Source: Yersinia thracica
GTDB taxonomy: Bacteria > Pseudomonadota > Gammaproteobacteria > Enterobacterales > Enterobacteriaceae
Reading direction: 5' to 3'
DNA: 64,000 bases
NCBI RefSeq assembly: GCF_902170565.1
Contig: NZ_CABHXX010000077.1
Span: forward strand, 1 to 64,000
Position numbers and translations under genes: made by a program
In this document: positions 1 through 7,868 of the stretch, in pieces
How the letters are laid out: every line of letters begins with the position of its first letter
Numbering within the stretch: the first letter of the stretch is position 1
The notes under the pieces: model-generated
What the model was told of the DNA's origin: nothing
Seen by the model: only the letters and a program-made list of their open reading frames with translations
Databases searched by the model: none

Positions 1-163
1 CATTTAGGTTCAAAAACCGGTCTTAAAGTGGCGCACTTTTAAAGCATAACTGTGGCTCATTTTTAGACCATAATTGATACCCTGCCCTCATCCCGCTTTC
101 GACGGGATTTTTCATGACACAAAAAACTTGTGCTGTCACTCTGCTGCCATTTTGCTGCCACTT
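1..163. other. Left flank resembling a P2-like prophage right end
   Basis: No gene is visible. The stretch holds a terminator-like hairpin (atcccg...cgggat followed by T's, about 88-110) and a pair of TGCTGCCA boxes. It mirrors the layout just inside the right end of this prophage (40430-40548), which has a terminator with the same stem and TGTCGCCA boxes. The resemblance stops short of identity. It suggests that a second, related prophage or its remnant lies to the left and shares the tRNA-Leu site. Confidence 0.5.
86..112. terminator. Hairpin terminator in left flank
   Basis: ATCCCG pairs with CGGGAT across a short loop and is followed by a T run. The counterpart at 40442-40465 follows ogr, so this one probably closes the ogr-like end of a neighbouring element outside the window. 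Confidence 0.5.
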
Positions 164-300
164 GCCAAATCTCAGGCACAAAAAAACCGCCTCACGGCGG
201 TTAACGACATACTCATACTACTTTGTTTTACTTATACTATTTTCCATGGTGCCCGGGGCGGGACTTGAACCCGCACAGCCATAAGCCGAGGGATTTTAAA
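164..300. repeat. attL, 137-bp direct repeat
   Basis: Matches 40549-40685 base for base as read by eye. It spans the 3' half of tRNA-Leu(TAA), from the anticodon loop to CCA, plus 83 bp downstream including a small hairpin (accgcc...ggcggt). Identity stops in the anticodon loop at 300, where phage DNA begins. Tyrosine integrases commonly cross over in the anticodon stem-loop, and the position fits. Confidence 0.95.
247..300 (-). pseudogene. 3' fragment of tRNA-Leu left at attL
   Basis: On the minus strand this is the 3' 54 nt of tRNA-Leu(TAA), including the T-arm and CCA, cut off in the anticodon loop. The intact gene is rebuilt at the other end of the prophage (40632-40717), so the host loses no tRNA. 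Confidence 0.92.
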
Positions 301-407
301 AAATAAAACATAACCAATGAAAACATAAAGTTAAGTTATATCAATTGGTTAATTGTGAGCATGTTTGGCTATATTTGCGCAGGGTTAGTTTGCGCCGCCA
401 CTAAAAA

Positions 408-1415
408 CTAATCATTTTCGAGCTTATCATAGGGATTTAATGTTAGTGCTGCATCCAGATGATCCGGGGCAAAATGTGAGTAACGCATAGTCATCACTAT
501 GGTGCTATGGCCGAGGATTTGTTGCAGTACCAGAATGTTACCTCCCCCCATCATAAAGTGGCTGGCAAATGTGTGCCGCAGTACGTGAGTACGCTGTCCT
601 TTAGGCAGTTCTATCCCCGCCCTTTTTAGTGCATTTTTGAAAGCATCATAACAGGATGAAAACATTGGCCCGCGCCGTTTAGGCAAGCGGTCATATAAAC
701 GTTTGGATATGGGAACTGTACGATTACGCTTACTTTTAGTCTGAGTAAATGTGACACGATTCGGCATAAGTTGAGACTGAGAAAGCCCTTGTGCCTCACT
801 CCATCTTGCACCGGTAGCCAGGCATAAGCGAACCACATTACCCAGGTCTTTATTTTCCGACTCGTCACAAGCAGCCAATAGCCGCTTTATATCGTCAGGA
901 TAGAGAAATGCCAGCTCCTGATCACCCTCTTTAAATTGGCGTAAGCCATCCAGAGGATTATCACCCTCCCACTCCCCTAGCCGTTTTAACTCGGAAAATA
1001 CCGCCCGAAGATAAGAATATTCACGGTTAACCGTTGCTTGTTTCGGAGCCGCCCTGCCCTTAGCTTGCCATTTACCGTTAAGCCGCTGTTCCCGATAAAC
1101 AGCAAAAGCATTCTTATCAAAATCCGTGACAAGTGGGTCACCCAACCGTTCACAGATAGCCTCTAACTTTACCTTTCGGGTTTCGCCCGATGTTAGAGTT
1201 TGCCCGTGCATCTCGTACCAACGACTAACCAAATTGCTGAGTTTCAATGTATTACCAACCGAAGCCTCAACAACCTGATCTTTCTGCATCATGCGGCGCT
1301 CAAATGAGAGAGCCTCACCCTTAGTGGCAAACTGCTTGCGAAGCCGTTCACCACGCCGTCCATTGGGATAACACTCACAAATCCATTTGCCAGTGGTTAA
1401 TTTACGAACAGCCAA
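408..1415 (-). CDS. int: P2-family tyrosine integrase
   Basis: A 335-aa site-specific recombinase, close to the length of P2 Int. The N-terminal part (about 1-165) carries the arm- and core-binding regions. The catalytic domain shows the tyrosine-recombinase residues: Arg204 in ATGARWSE, a Lys in the beta-hairpin near 227-229, His277 and Arg280 (HVLRHTF), His303 (LGH) and nucleophile Tyr312 (MRYSHF). It lies 108 bp from attL and is transcribed toward it, the standard P2 layout. It should insert and excise the phage at tRNA-Leu together with host IHF, and with the Cox-like protein for excision. No frame damage is seen. Confidence 0.96.
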   Translation of the reverse strand: MAVRKLTTGKWICECYPNGRRGERLRKQFATKGEALSFERRMMQKDQVVEASVGNTLKLSNLVSRWYEMHGQTLTSGETRKVKLEAICERLGDPLVTDFDKNAFAVYREQRLNGKWQAKGRAAPKQATVNREYSYLRAVFSELKRLGEWEGDNPLDGLRQFKEGDQELAFLYPDDIKRLLAACDESENKDLGNVVRLCLATGARWSEAQGLSQSQLMPNRVTFTQTKSKRNRTVPISKRLYDRLPKRRGPMFSSCYDAFKNALKRAGIELPKGQRTHVLRHTFASHFMMGGGNILVLQQILGHSTIVMTMRYSHFAPDHLDAALTLNPYDKLEND

Positions 1416-1430
1416 AATTAATGCCCCTAT

Positions 1431-1970
1431 TTATTTTTTAGATATATATTTAAAAAATTCATTAAGGCCAGCTCCGCCCTGATCATTATAATAAATCTGC
1501 TTGTATTCTTTAGACGTCTCATCATGTCCATACTCATCAGATATAGTGAGTTCAGAAAAATCAGTAACGGGTATAAATTTCTGAATATCTTTTAATGCTT
1601 GTGCCCGAGTTTTTGTAATAGTCACTTTATCTGCAATCAAATAATCATTTTTACTATAAATTTTAGGCATGGCAGTTACGGTGATTTTATCTACACCCGT
1701 GTGAATGAAGCTACGATATATGCCATAGATCGCTGCTCTTTCTGTTTGTTCAGAAATCACTATTTTTAGATCATTCGGAAATACTTCTGGAGATAATTGG
1801 ATATGAAGAGGTTTTTTTGAAATTACTTTAAAAGTGCCATTGTCAGTAGAAAAATCATTAAACTGTTGAACCATATCTGGAACAGATGGGAATTTTGTCG
1901 GACCATCGGCATAGACGATACTGGAAAAAATCACAGTGGATGCAAAAATTAACTTATTGATTAGATTCAT
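1431..1970 (-). CDS. Putative secreted/periplasmic cargo protein
   Basis: A 179-aa protein of no family I recognise. It opens with a typical Sec signal peptide (Lys near the N-terminus, a hydrophobic stretch about 7-17, likely cleavage after VYA at residue 21), so export is predicted. The rest is hydrophilic and rich in Lys, Thr and Ile, with no Cys. It sits between int and the repressor on the repressor strand, so it could be expressed in the lysogen. Its base composition is more AT-rich than the structural genes, as expected for a lysogenic-conversion (moron) gene. Function unknown; surface or virulence roles are guesses. Confidence 0.75.
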   Translation of the reverse strand: MNLINKLIFASTVIFSSIVYADGPTKFPSVPDMVQQFNDFSTDNGTFKVISKKPLHIQLSPEVFPNDLKIVISEQTERAAIYGIYRSFIHTGVDKITVTAMPKIYSKNDYLIADKVTITKTRAQALKDIQKFIPVTDFSELTISDEYGHDETSKEYKQIYYNDQGGAGLNEFFKYISKK

Positions 1971-2010
1971 TATAAAAAATCTCCATATTCGTAAAAATAA
2001 TGCTTATTCA

Positions 2011-2379
2011 CTATTTATTGTTAGCTAATTTATTCGGCTTCGATTGCGCGAACGCATCGCCAACCGCCTGTATATTTAGCCTTGCCGAGTCATCCATTGC
2101 TCGGTAATTCTCTACTAATTTCAGCTCTTCTGTAGAGATAGTATCTGGAGGGGTTCGTTTCCCAGTCAGTATATACATGACGTCTAAACCATACTGAGCA
2201 TTCAACAATGCGAGTGTGGCTGCATCAGGTACAGTTTCCCCTCTCTCGTATTTACCCCATGTTCTGGTTGAAACACCAAAATTTGTCGCCATAGCCTCTT
2301 GGCTTTCACCCGTTTTTTCCCTTTCTTCACGCAGTCGCGCGCCAATTAGGAATAATAATTCCTCTTTTTTGTTTGACAT
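2011..2379 (-). CDS. Phage repressor, XRE-type HTH
   Basis: A 122-aa protein with a helix-turn-helix at about 10-70 (RLREEREKTGESQEAMATNF, then GVSTRTWGKYERGE). It occupies the place of P2 C, divergent from the Cox-like gene. It probably binds operators in the 60-bp divergent gap and holds the lysogenic state. There is no LexA/S24 peptidase domain, so RecA-triggered self-cleavage is not expected. The C-terminal part is short and presumably dimerises. Confidence 0.85.
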   Translation of the reverse strand: MSNKKEELLFLIGARLREEREKTGESQEAMATNFGVSTRTWGKYERGETVPDAATLALLNAQYGLDVMYILTGKRTPPDTISTEELKLVENYRAMDDSARLNIQAVGDAFAQSKPNKLANNK

Positions 2380-2439
2380 AGGAACAATACTTCCTTAAAT
2401 TGTGTTGTACAGGAACTTAGTGGATCACAATATATCATT
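2380..2439. promoter_or_regulatory. Divergent immunity switch region
   Basis: The only space between the leftward repressor and the rightward early genes, so both promoters and the repressor and Cox operators should lie here or overlap the gene starts. A repeated AGGAAC element occurs at 2380 and 2411, and GGAA/TTCC form a short inverted repeat. Footprinting would be needed to prove the operators. Confidence 0.5.
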
Positions 2440-2631
2440 ATGAAACAAGTCGAACATGATCAACGCTCGCGATTACCGAAAGGAATCGCCTCAAAAAATC
2501 CTACCCCCATGCGTTTATCTGATGGTGAACGCTCTGAATTAGAAGCACTTGCAGCAAAAGAAAGTCGTTCAATTTCCAGTATGGCCCGCCTGGTTTACTT
2601 GCGCGGGATCGCTGCTATTCAGGCTGATTGA
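2440..2631 (+). CDS. Small ribbon-helix-helix-like early protein
   Basis: A 63-aa protein, the first rightward early gene. Residues about 24-58 (MRLSDGERSELEALAAKESR, SISSMARLVYLRG) have the strand-helix-helix spacing of Arc/MetJ-type DNA-binding proteins. It may act in the lysis-lysogeny switch. The assignment is by pattern only. The next gene follows 12 bp later. Confidence 0.55.
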   Translation: MKQVEHDQRSRLPKGIASKNPTPMRLSDGERSELEALAAKESRSISSMARLVYLRGIAAIQAD

Positions 2632-2643
2632 TAAGGGGAAATT

Positions 2644-2847
2644 ATGGGTAATGTCACCATTAATATCACCGTACCCACGGGCTATGTCTCTCTGAAAGAA
2701 TATGCCGTAATGACTGGTATCCCTTTCGCTACCTGCCGGGGAATGGTGCGCGATGGCCGGATTATTATTCGTCCGAAAATTAAAGCCGGAGACAAAGTTG
2801 AAGTTAACTTGGTCGCTATGTTGAAAGATGCCATTGCCAATAGTTAG
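2644..2847 (+). CDS. cox: Cox-like regulator/excisionase
   Basis: A 67-aa protein in the position of P2 cox. The core (YVSLKEYAVMTGIPFATCRG then MVRDGRI) is a MerR/excisionase-type winged helix, shared by Cox and Apl proteins that repress the C promoter and help Int excise the prophage. A GGGG-containing ribosome site precedes the ATG. The symbol rests on position and fold, not on a search. Confidence 0.65.
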   Translation: MGNVTINITVPTGYVSLKEYAVMTGIPFATCRGMVRDGRIIIRPKIKAGDKVEVNLVAMLKDAIANS

Positions 2848-2858
2848 GGGAAAATACA

Positions 2859-3065
2859 ATGCATACCTTAACCGCCATCAGCCGTAACACGTCAATTTAT
2901 CGCGGGTTTGTGATTAATTTTCGTCGCAGAACGGCCATTAACTTACTTAATCGGTATGAGGTTTTCTTGGGTGAGCAGTCTTTCGGCTTGTTTGACGCGC
3001 AAGCACTCGCCACCGGATTTATCGATCAGTTACACGACGAGCGTGAGACAGGAGCCGCAGCATGA
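2859..3065 (+). CDS. Small early protein, unknown
   Basis: A 68-aa basic protein that I do not recognise. It starts 11 bp after the Cox-like gene behind a GGGGA ribosome site and overlaps the next start by 4 bp (ATGA), so the two are translationally coupled. The C-terminus is acidic. Probably an accessory early function. Confidence 0.6.
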   Translation: MHTLTAISRNTSIYRGFVINFRRRTAINLLNRYEVFLGEQSFGLFDAQALATGFIDQLHDERETGAAA

Positions 3066-3376
3066 AATCACCTTGCCTACAGATAGCTAACGCCATACTG
3101 CAAACGCACAGCGCTGATATGGCCGAGTTAATCAATCGCCAAGTAGGGAAAGATGGCATTTATTCATTAAGAACAAGCCTCAATGCCCGTGAAAAAAAAG
3201 CCATCACCAGTAATACACTGTCAGGTTTGAGCATGATTACCGCCATAGCATGGCAGTTGCGCGAAAACGAATTAGCCACTTTCCATCAACTGAATGCCGC
3301 TACACAGCAATTTCGTGAATCTGGCGTTCTTCCTCCTCCGTTTAATGAAGAGGTGCCGACATGTCAGGCCAACTAA
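3062..3376 (+). CDS. Early protein, possibly CII-like regulator
   Basis: A 104-aa, mostly helical protein. The segment ADMAELINRQVGKDGIYSLR (about 20-39) resembles the start of the regulatory CII-type proteins found at this place in P2-like phages. I cannot confirm the family. It overlaps its upstream neighbour by an ATGA and its downstream neighbour by 16 bp, so it belongs to one early operon. Confidence 0.5.
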   Translation: MKSPCLQIANAILQTHSADMAELINRQVGKDGIYSLRTSLNAREKKAITSNTLSGLSMITAIAWQLRENELATFHQLNAATQQFRESGVLPPPFNEEVPTCQAN

Positions 3377-3555
3377 TTGAATTGACCAGCGGTGTATTGG
3401 CTGCAATGGTATTTCTGGTCTGGGTTGCCGTCTTGTCTGCCCGCGCTGTGATCCGCGATCACCGCCGCCGCGCCAGTATCAAGCAAAAAGCAAAACACCA
3501 GGCGTTTCTAGAACGCAAAGCCGAAGTAGAGCGCAAAGCACGTCAGTCATTTTGA
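3361..3555 (+). CDS. Small membrane-anchored early protein
   Basis: A 64-aa protein with one clear transmembrane helix (about 8-28) followed by a strongly basic cytoplasmic tail rich in Arg and Lys. Function unknown. Phage early membrane proteins of this shape sometimes exclude superinfecting phage or affect the host envelope; nothing here shows which. Confidence 0.55.
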   Translation: MSGQLIELTSGVLAAMVFLVWVAVLSARAVIRDHRRRASIKQKAKHQAFLERKAEVERKARQSF

Positions 3556-3590
3556 CAAGGCTCCACTCACGTTTATTTAAGGTGAATTAA

Positions 3591-3872
3591 ATGGCTTGTA
3601 CTTGTTTTAACGATGTCGCCGCCAAAGCAGATTCTGCATTGCGGGAAAAAAATGCTGATTCAATCGGTAAGGTTGACGAATCACACTTTGATCGTGAAAT
3701 GCTTTCCTTTAGCCGTGGCGATTATTGCCCTGTTTCTCTTAATTATATTTTCCGTTATTACCGCAAGAAAAAAGACGGCACCAATGAACAAAGAATCACC
3801 AATTCAGATGTTTATATAGTGATTAAGCATTGTCCATTTTGCGGCACAAAGTTTGACGGAAAAGCAGACTGA
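3591..3872 (+). CDS. Zinc-ribbon early protein
   Basis: A 93-aa protein. It ends in CPFCGTKFD (about 82-90), one half of a zinc knuckle, with a second possible Cys pair near the N-terminus (CTCF, residues 3-6). It could bind metal and nucleic acid. Family not recognised. A long ORF in another frame over the same bases (3613-3819) is discounted because this frame has the better ribosome site (AAGGTG) and the conserved-looking CPFCG. Confidence 0.6.
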   Translation: MACTCFNDVAAKADSALREKNADSIGKVDESHFDREMLSFSRGDYCPVSLNYIFRYYRKKKDGTNEQRITNSDVYIVIKHCPFCGTKFDGKAD

Positions 3873-3907
3873 TAGATTTTTTATAAATAGGCATTTAAGG
3901 GGCGGCA

Positions 3908-4216
3908 ATGAAACAAGCATATTCCACACTGATTAACGACCTGTTGCAGCAATACCACTTCAAGGCCGAAAACATGCGCATCGCTTCCGCTGTTGCCGAT
4001 GAGGTGCGAATGTTTTCGCTAAATGATTACGCCTTTCGTTTGAGTGTTGGTTTGGAGGGGCTGTTAAGTGCCGCGCACGCATCCGGGGATCAAGATAGCG
4101 CTCAGGAATTAGAGTTACTGGTCACTCAGTGTAACGGCGGAGATATTCCCAAACCTTTACATCAATCACTAACCGGCTTTAATTTATTTTTTCTGATAAG
4201 TCACACCGAGAGGTGA
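3908..4216 (+). CDS. Early protein, unknown
   Basis: A 102-aa, mostly helical, slightly acidic protein with an AAGGGGCGG ribosome site just before the ATG. Not recognised. It abuts the next gene with no gap, which suggests co-translation. Confidence 0.6.
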   Translation: MKQAYSTLINDLLQQYHFKAENMRIASAVADEVRMFSLNDYAFRLSVGLEGLLSAAHASGDQDSAQELELLVTQCNGGDIPKPLHQSLTGFNLFFLISHTER

Positions 4217-4525
4217 ATGATGGAGCAAATTAATTCGGATGAATCACCACTTTCAATGCAGGAATGGAATCAGAAAGTAGGTTTACGGCATTTAGACCGC
4301 ATAAAGGAATTGTTTAAAAAAGATCCAGATGAAGAGTTTGAACGACGCTTGGAGTCATTAAGAAAGGGAGGGACAAAGGGCATTATTTATTACGCGGCTG
4401 GAATAAAGAAAGACAGACATGACGAAAAGTTTAGAGAGTTGGAATTTCACGAAAGAAAAGCAGTGCGTAAAGCGGCTTTGGATTTATGGGTTGATTTAAA
4501 TTCAATCCCGAAAGACTTGTTATAA
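4217..4525 (+). CDS. Early protein, unknown, highly charged
   Basis: A 102-aa protein dense in Glu, Asp, Lys and Arg, starting at 4217 or at the adjacent in-frame ATG at 4220 (both served by GAGAGG upstream). No membrane segment, Cys motif or recognised domain. It closes the first early gene group; an 82-bp gap with a palindrome follows. Confidence 0.6.
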   Translation: MMEQINSDESPLSMQEWNQKVGLRHLDRIKELFKKDPDEEFERRLESLRKGGTKGIIYYAAGIKKDRHDEKFRELEFHERKAVRKAALDLWVDLNSIPKDLL

Positions 4526-4538
4526 ATAAATAGCATTT

Positions 4539-4551
4539 TAGCAAATTGCTA
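4539..4551. promoter_or_regulatory. Palindrome TAGCAAATTGCTA upstream of second early group
   Basis: A perfect 6-bp inverted repeat around a single central base in the gap before 4608. It could be an operator for a small regulator. No partner protein is shown. Confidence 0.3.
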
Positions 4552-4607
4552 AATATGGCGTATTTCTAGCGCCGGGACTCCTATTATCTAAAATAAGGTG
4601 ATGTGAT

Positions 4608-5264
4608 ATGGAAAAGCAGAAAGAAACTACCAATATCCCCGCAATCATATACCTGCAAAATTTCATTAACAGACGTCCGGGGCATGGCCTTACTCCGGGA
4701 GGGAAAAATAAGGCACTTGCAGACCTTGCCTATTTGGAATGCACACTAAATAAACAATCAACCGCCATAGATGCCTTGAAAAAACAGGTGGAAATAGCTT
4801 CCGGCACTGCAACAAAGGTATCGACCTACCTAGATTCAATCGTCGCAGCGATTGAAGCAACAGCGCACGGCAAAGGCTGCACCACTAATTACGCACACCA
4901 GACTGTGATTAATGTTATTTCAGCCATTAGTAAAACCGAATCAGCATACAGGGAAGCGTTGGACACGCGGGGGGTGCCAGTATTTCATGCATTAAAAATA
5001 ATCCCGGAGTATTTCGACGCCGTATTCATCGGATGTAAAAAAGCTGAATTGCGACTGAATGACCGTAATTTTTCTGTCGGCGATTGTTTAATTTTAAATG
5101 AATGGGAATTAAACGCCGGATATTCAGGGCGAAGCATTGTAGTTGAAGTTACGGACGTCACTCCATGTGATTTCGCTATACCCAACTACGTCATGCTCTC
5201 ATTTGAGGGAATTGATTCTATAGATTGTTACCTTGATGGTTCTGATGGAGGTATCCCATTTTGA
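4608..5264 (+). CDS. Early protein with C-terminal ASCH/DUF3850-like domain
   Basis: A 218-aa protein. The N-terminal half is helical and unrecognised. The C-terminal half, from about residue 125, matches the pattern of the DUF3850/ASCH fold: HALKIIPEYFDAVFIGCKKAELRLNDRNF, SVGDCLILNEWE and a GYSGR turn (shown here in pieces), which is linked to RNA binding. Role in the phage unknown. It overlaps the exonuclease start by 4 bp. Confidence 0.65.
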   Translation: MEKQKETTNIPAIIYLQNFINRRPGHGLTPGGKNKALADLAYLECTLNKQSTAIDALKKQVEIASGTATKVSTYLDSIVAAIEATAHGKGCTTNYAHQTVINVISAISKTESAYREALDTRGVPVFHALKIIPEYFDAVFIGCKKAELRLNDRNFSVGDCLILNEWELNAGYSGRSIVVEVTDVTPCDFAIPNYVMLSFEGIDSIDCYLDGSDGGIPF

Positions 5265-5899
5265 ATATTTTTAACTTACCCTATCACTTGGCGAACGCTT
5301 TCTGGAAAGCTATTAAAAAATCCGGAAAATTATACTGCAAGTTAATTGCAAAATATCGCGCTAACCAGTGGTTAAAGAATAACTGTTTTATTCTGGATAC
5401 GGAAACAACGGGCCTTGGTAAAGATGCCGAGATAATAGAAATATGTATTATCGACTGCACCGGTAAAGTATTGCTCAATACGCTGATTAGGCCACGCAAT
5501 CCCATCCCAGCCGAGGCAACTGCGATTCATGGTATTACTAATAAAATGGTCGCCGCCGCCCCAACATGGCGTGATATTCATTGGCAATTTATGGCTCTCA
5601 CCCATACCAAAACATTGGTTATTTACAATATAGTTTTTGATATCCGGTTAATTATGCAAACAGCCAAAATAAATAACTGTGGCTTTGGTTCTTTTGAACT
5701 TAATACTGAATGCGCTATGTACAATTATGCCGAGTATTACGGCCAGTGGGATCAGAAGCGGAATAAATTTAAATGGCAAAGTCTGAGTAATGCAGCCAAA
5801 CAGCAAGGCGTTGTTATTGATGGAACGCCGCACCGCGCACTTGCCGATTGCAAAACAACGCTGGGTGTTATCCGTGCCATGGCAGGAGTGAAATCATGA
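5261..5899 (+). CDS. DnaQ-like 3'-5' exonuclease (DEDDh)
   Basis: A 212-aa exonuclease that begins at a TTG inside the upstream stop codon (TTGA overlap). ExoI is FILDTETTGLG (catalytic Asp-x-Glu); ExoII lies near IHGIT...YNIVFD; ExoIII is HRALADC, which gives the DEDDh histidine and last aspartate. A basic N-terminal extension of about 40 residues precedes the domain. It resembles the epsilon-type proofreading fold and may trim DNA or RNA during replication. It is coupled by ATGA to the downstream methylase. Confidence 0.85.
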   Translation: MNIFNLPYHLANAFWKAIKKSGKLYCKLIAKYRANQWLKNNCFILDTETTGLGKDAEIIEICIIDCTGKVLLNTLIRPRNPIPAEATAIHGITNKMVAAAPTWRDIHWQFMALTHTKTLVIYNIVFDIRLIMQTAKINNCGFGSFELNTECAMYNYAEYYGQWDQKRNKFKWQSLSNAAKQQGVVIDGTPHRALADCKTTLGVIRAMAGVKS

Positions 5900-6714
5900 A
5901 ACGAATTTTCTCCCCGCTGAAATGGGCCGGTTCCAAAGGCCGTATTATGCCAATCTTGCGCCAGCATCTACCCGCAGGTAAACGGCTGGTAGAGCCGTTC
6001 GCCGGGTCATGCTCCGTCATGCTGAATACTGATTATGACGAGTATCTAATCGCTGATATTAACGGCGATTTAATTAATTTCTATCAGCAATTACAAAAGG
6101 ATTATAAAACCGTCATTGTTCTTGCGGAAGCGCTTTTCAGATTAGATAACAACGAGGCTGATTATTATTTTAATCGCCAATCTTTTAATGAGCGTGAATT
6201 TAGCGACGAATTCAACGCCGCCATGTTTTTATATTTAAACCGCCATTGCCACGGTGGTATTTGCCGTTATAACCAAAAAGGCGAATTCAACGTTCCCTAC
6301 GGAAGATATAAAGCGCCTTATTTCCCCGAAGCTGAGATCCGCCATTTCGCTGAAAAAGCAAAAAAGGCCACATTTATATGCTGTGACTTTTCCGAAGCGT
6401 TAACAATGACCGAACCGGGCGACGTGGTTTATTGCGATCCGCCTTATATCCCTACATCCACGACCGCAGATTTTACCAGTTACCACACCGGCAGCTTTAG
6501 CCTTAGCGAGCAATTTTGGTTGTCGGAAATACTCACGATCACCGCAGGTCAGGGTTGCCATGTTATTGCATCGAACAGCGATACTCCACACGGCCGGTAT
6601 CTTTACGAAAGTTTCGATATTCACAGCATCACCGCCCCCCGCTCTGCCAGTTGTAAAGCCGATGGTCGTAAAGCTGTAGGTGAAATCATTGCGACCTTGG
6701 GGGCGGCAATATGA
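5896..6714 (+). CDS. Dam-type DNA adenine-N6 methyltransferase
   Basis: A 272-aa D12-class enzyme. The S-adenosylmethionine site is FAGSCS (35-40) and the catalytic motif is DPPY (181-184). It opens with PLKWAGSKGR, typical of Dam. The start at 5896 overlaps the upstream stop (ATGA); a longer in-frame start at 5848 is rejected on that basis. It probably methylates GATC-like sites in phage DNA to resist host restriction or tune replication; specificity cannot be read from sequence. Coupled to the next gene by ATGA. Confidence 0.9.
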   Translation: MKRIFSPLKWAGSKGRIMPILRQHLPAGKRLVEPFAGSCSVMLNTDYDEYLIADINGDLINFYQQLQKDYKTVIVLAEALFRLDNNEADYYFNRQSFNEREFSDEFNAAMFLYLNRHCHGGICRYNQKGEFNVPYGRYKAPYFPEAEIRHFAEKAKKATFICCDFSEALTMTEPGDVVYCDPPYIPTSTTADFTSYHTGSFSLSEQFWLSEILTITAGQGCHVIASNSDTPHGRYLYESFDIHSITAPRSASCKADGRKAVGEIIATLGAAI

Positions 6715-7868
6715 CCACAAACGCCTATTACAACGAGATTGATCCCTATGCAGCCCAGTGGCTGAGAAACCTTATTAAGGCCGGTCATATTGCCCCCGGC
6801 TATGTTGACGAACGGAGTATTGAAGATGTCAAACCCGATGACTTACGAGAATTCACTCAGTGCCATTTCTTTGCAGGAATCGGCGTCTGGTCATACGCCT
6901 TGCGTCGTGCCGGATGGCCTGACGACGAGCCAGTTTGGACAGGCTCTTGCCCTTGCCAGCCTTTCAGCGCGGCAGGCAAAGGCGGCGGGTTTGATGATGA
7001 GCGGCACCTGTGGCCCGCATTCTTTCACCTCATCCAACAGCGCCGGCCACCAACAATTTTTGGTGAGCAGGTTGCAAGCAAAGACGGCCTTACATGGCTC
7101 GACCTTGTACAAGCTGACTTGGAAAGTGCGAATTACTCCCCAACAGCGGTCGATCTTTGCGCTGCGGGCTTCGGTGCGCCGAACATCAGGCAGCGCCTCT
7201 TCTGGGTGGCCGACACCGACGACCAGAGATTACAAGGGGGTGTCGGGGTTGGGCAGACAAATGCGGAAAGGGAATTTCACGGACACGCTGGCGAATGCGT
7301 CAGCCATAGCGGGCTGGCCGACACCGACTTGCGATACAGCCCAACGAACGAAGCCCTATGCGCAGGGTGGAATGCCTTTAACGCTAGCAGCTACCTTGTC
7401 GGGCTGGACAACGCCAACAGCGGGAAACGGGAAAGGCAGCAAGACACCGCCGTTGAGGCAGGGCGGCATGACATTGAACGGGCAGGTTCTTTTAGCGGGA
7501 TGGCCGACACCGTTAGCGACAGAAGCCCGGCTGGGGTATCAGAACCGGAACACGGGCAAGAAAGGAACTCAGGAAAGCCTCACGACAGTAGTGATCAATT
7601 CAATTGGGAGCCGAGACCATCTTCCGTTGCATCAGGCGGCGCGGTTAACGGCTTCTGGCGAGATGCTGACTGGCTCCTGTGCAGGGATGGAAAGTGGCGG
7701 CCAGCTGAATCCGGCACATTCCCGTTGGTTGATGGGATTACCAATCGCGTGGGACGACTGCGCGCCTACGGAAACGCCATCAATGCTTCGACGGCAGAGG
7801 CTTTCATTAGGGCATATTTAGCCACGCCCCTGTGGATAGGTACCGATCTGGCTGGTGTCACTGAATGA
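6711..7868 (+). CDS. C5-cytosine DNA methyltransferase, phage type
   Basis: A 385-aa enzyme. Motif I is FFAGIGVW (about 53-60), motif IV is PCQPFS with catalytic Cys82, motif VI is GEQV (118-121, where most enzymes have ENV), motif VIII is RQRLFW (160-165), and the C-terminal motif X region is [13 protein letters not shown]. Between 167 and 290 the target-recognition region is low in complexity, with recurring LADT/ADTD-like units. These lie over the GWPTP units of a second ORF in another frame. ATGA overlaps link it to genes on both sides. Target sequence unknown. Confidence 0.92.
   Translation: MTTNAYYNEIDPYAAQWLRNLIKAGHIAPGYVDERSIEDVKPDDLREFTQCHFFAGIGVWSYALRRAGWPDDEPVWTGSCPCQPFSAAGKGGGFDDERHLWPAFFHLIQQRRPPTIFGEQVASKDGLTWLDLVQADLESANYSPTAVDLCAAGFGAPNIRQRLFWVADTDDQRLQGGVGVGQTNAEREFHGHAGECVSHSGLADTDLRYSPTNEALCAGWNAFNASSYLVGLDNANSGKRERQQDTAVEAGRHDIERAGSFSGMADTVSDRSPAGVSEPEHGQERNSGKPHDSSDQFNWEPRPSSVASGGAVNGFWRDADWLLCRDGKWRPAESGTFPLVDGITNRVGRLRAYGNAINASTAEAFIRAYLATPLWIGTDLAGVTE
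6826..7821 (+). CDS. Nested ORF overlapping the C5 methylase (GWPTP repeats)
   Basis: A 331-aa open frame lying wholly inside the methylase gene in a different frame. The ATG at 6826 has a strong ribosome site, GGAG at 6814-6817 with 8-nt spacing; an earlier in-frame ATG at 6790 lacks one. The protein is rich in Ser, Thr, Leu and Arg and carries GWPTP-type units at about residues 127, 163, 193 and 225. Near the C-terminus it has [12 protein letters not shown]...[11 protein letters not shown]. From memory, this pattern recurs in phage proteins encoded over such methylases, so it is probably expressed. Function unknown. Confidence 0.6.
   Translation: MSNPMTYENSLSAISLQESASGHTPCVVPDGLTTSQFGQALALASLSARQAKAAGLMMSGTCGPHSFTSSNSAGHQQFLVSRLQAKTALHGSTLYKLTWKVRITPQQRSIFALRASVRRTSGSASSGWPTPTTRDYKGVSGLGRQMRKGNFTDTLANASAIAGWPTPTCDTAQRTKPYAQGGMPLTLAATLSGWTTPTAGNGKGSKTPPLRQGGMTLNGQVLLAGWPTPLATEARLGYQNRNTGKKGTQESLTTVVINSIGSRDHLPLHQAARLTASGEMLTGSCAGMESGGQLNPAHSRWLMGLPIAWDDCAPTETPSMLRRQRLSLGHI

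Noticed and set aside
6790-6825. Upstream ATG of the nested ORF
   Set aside because: No ribosome site; the ATG at 6826 has GGAG with 8-nt spacing.
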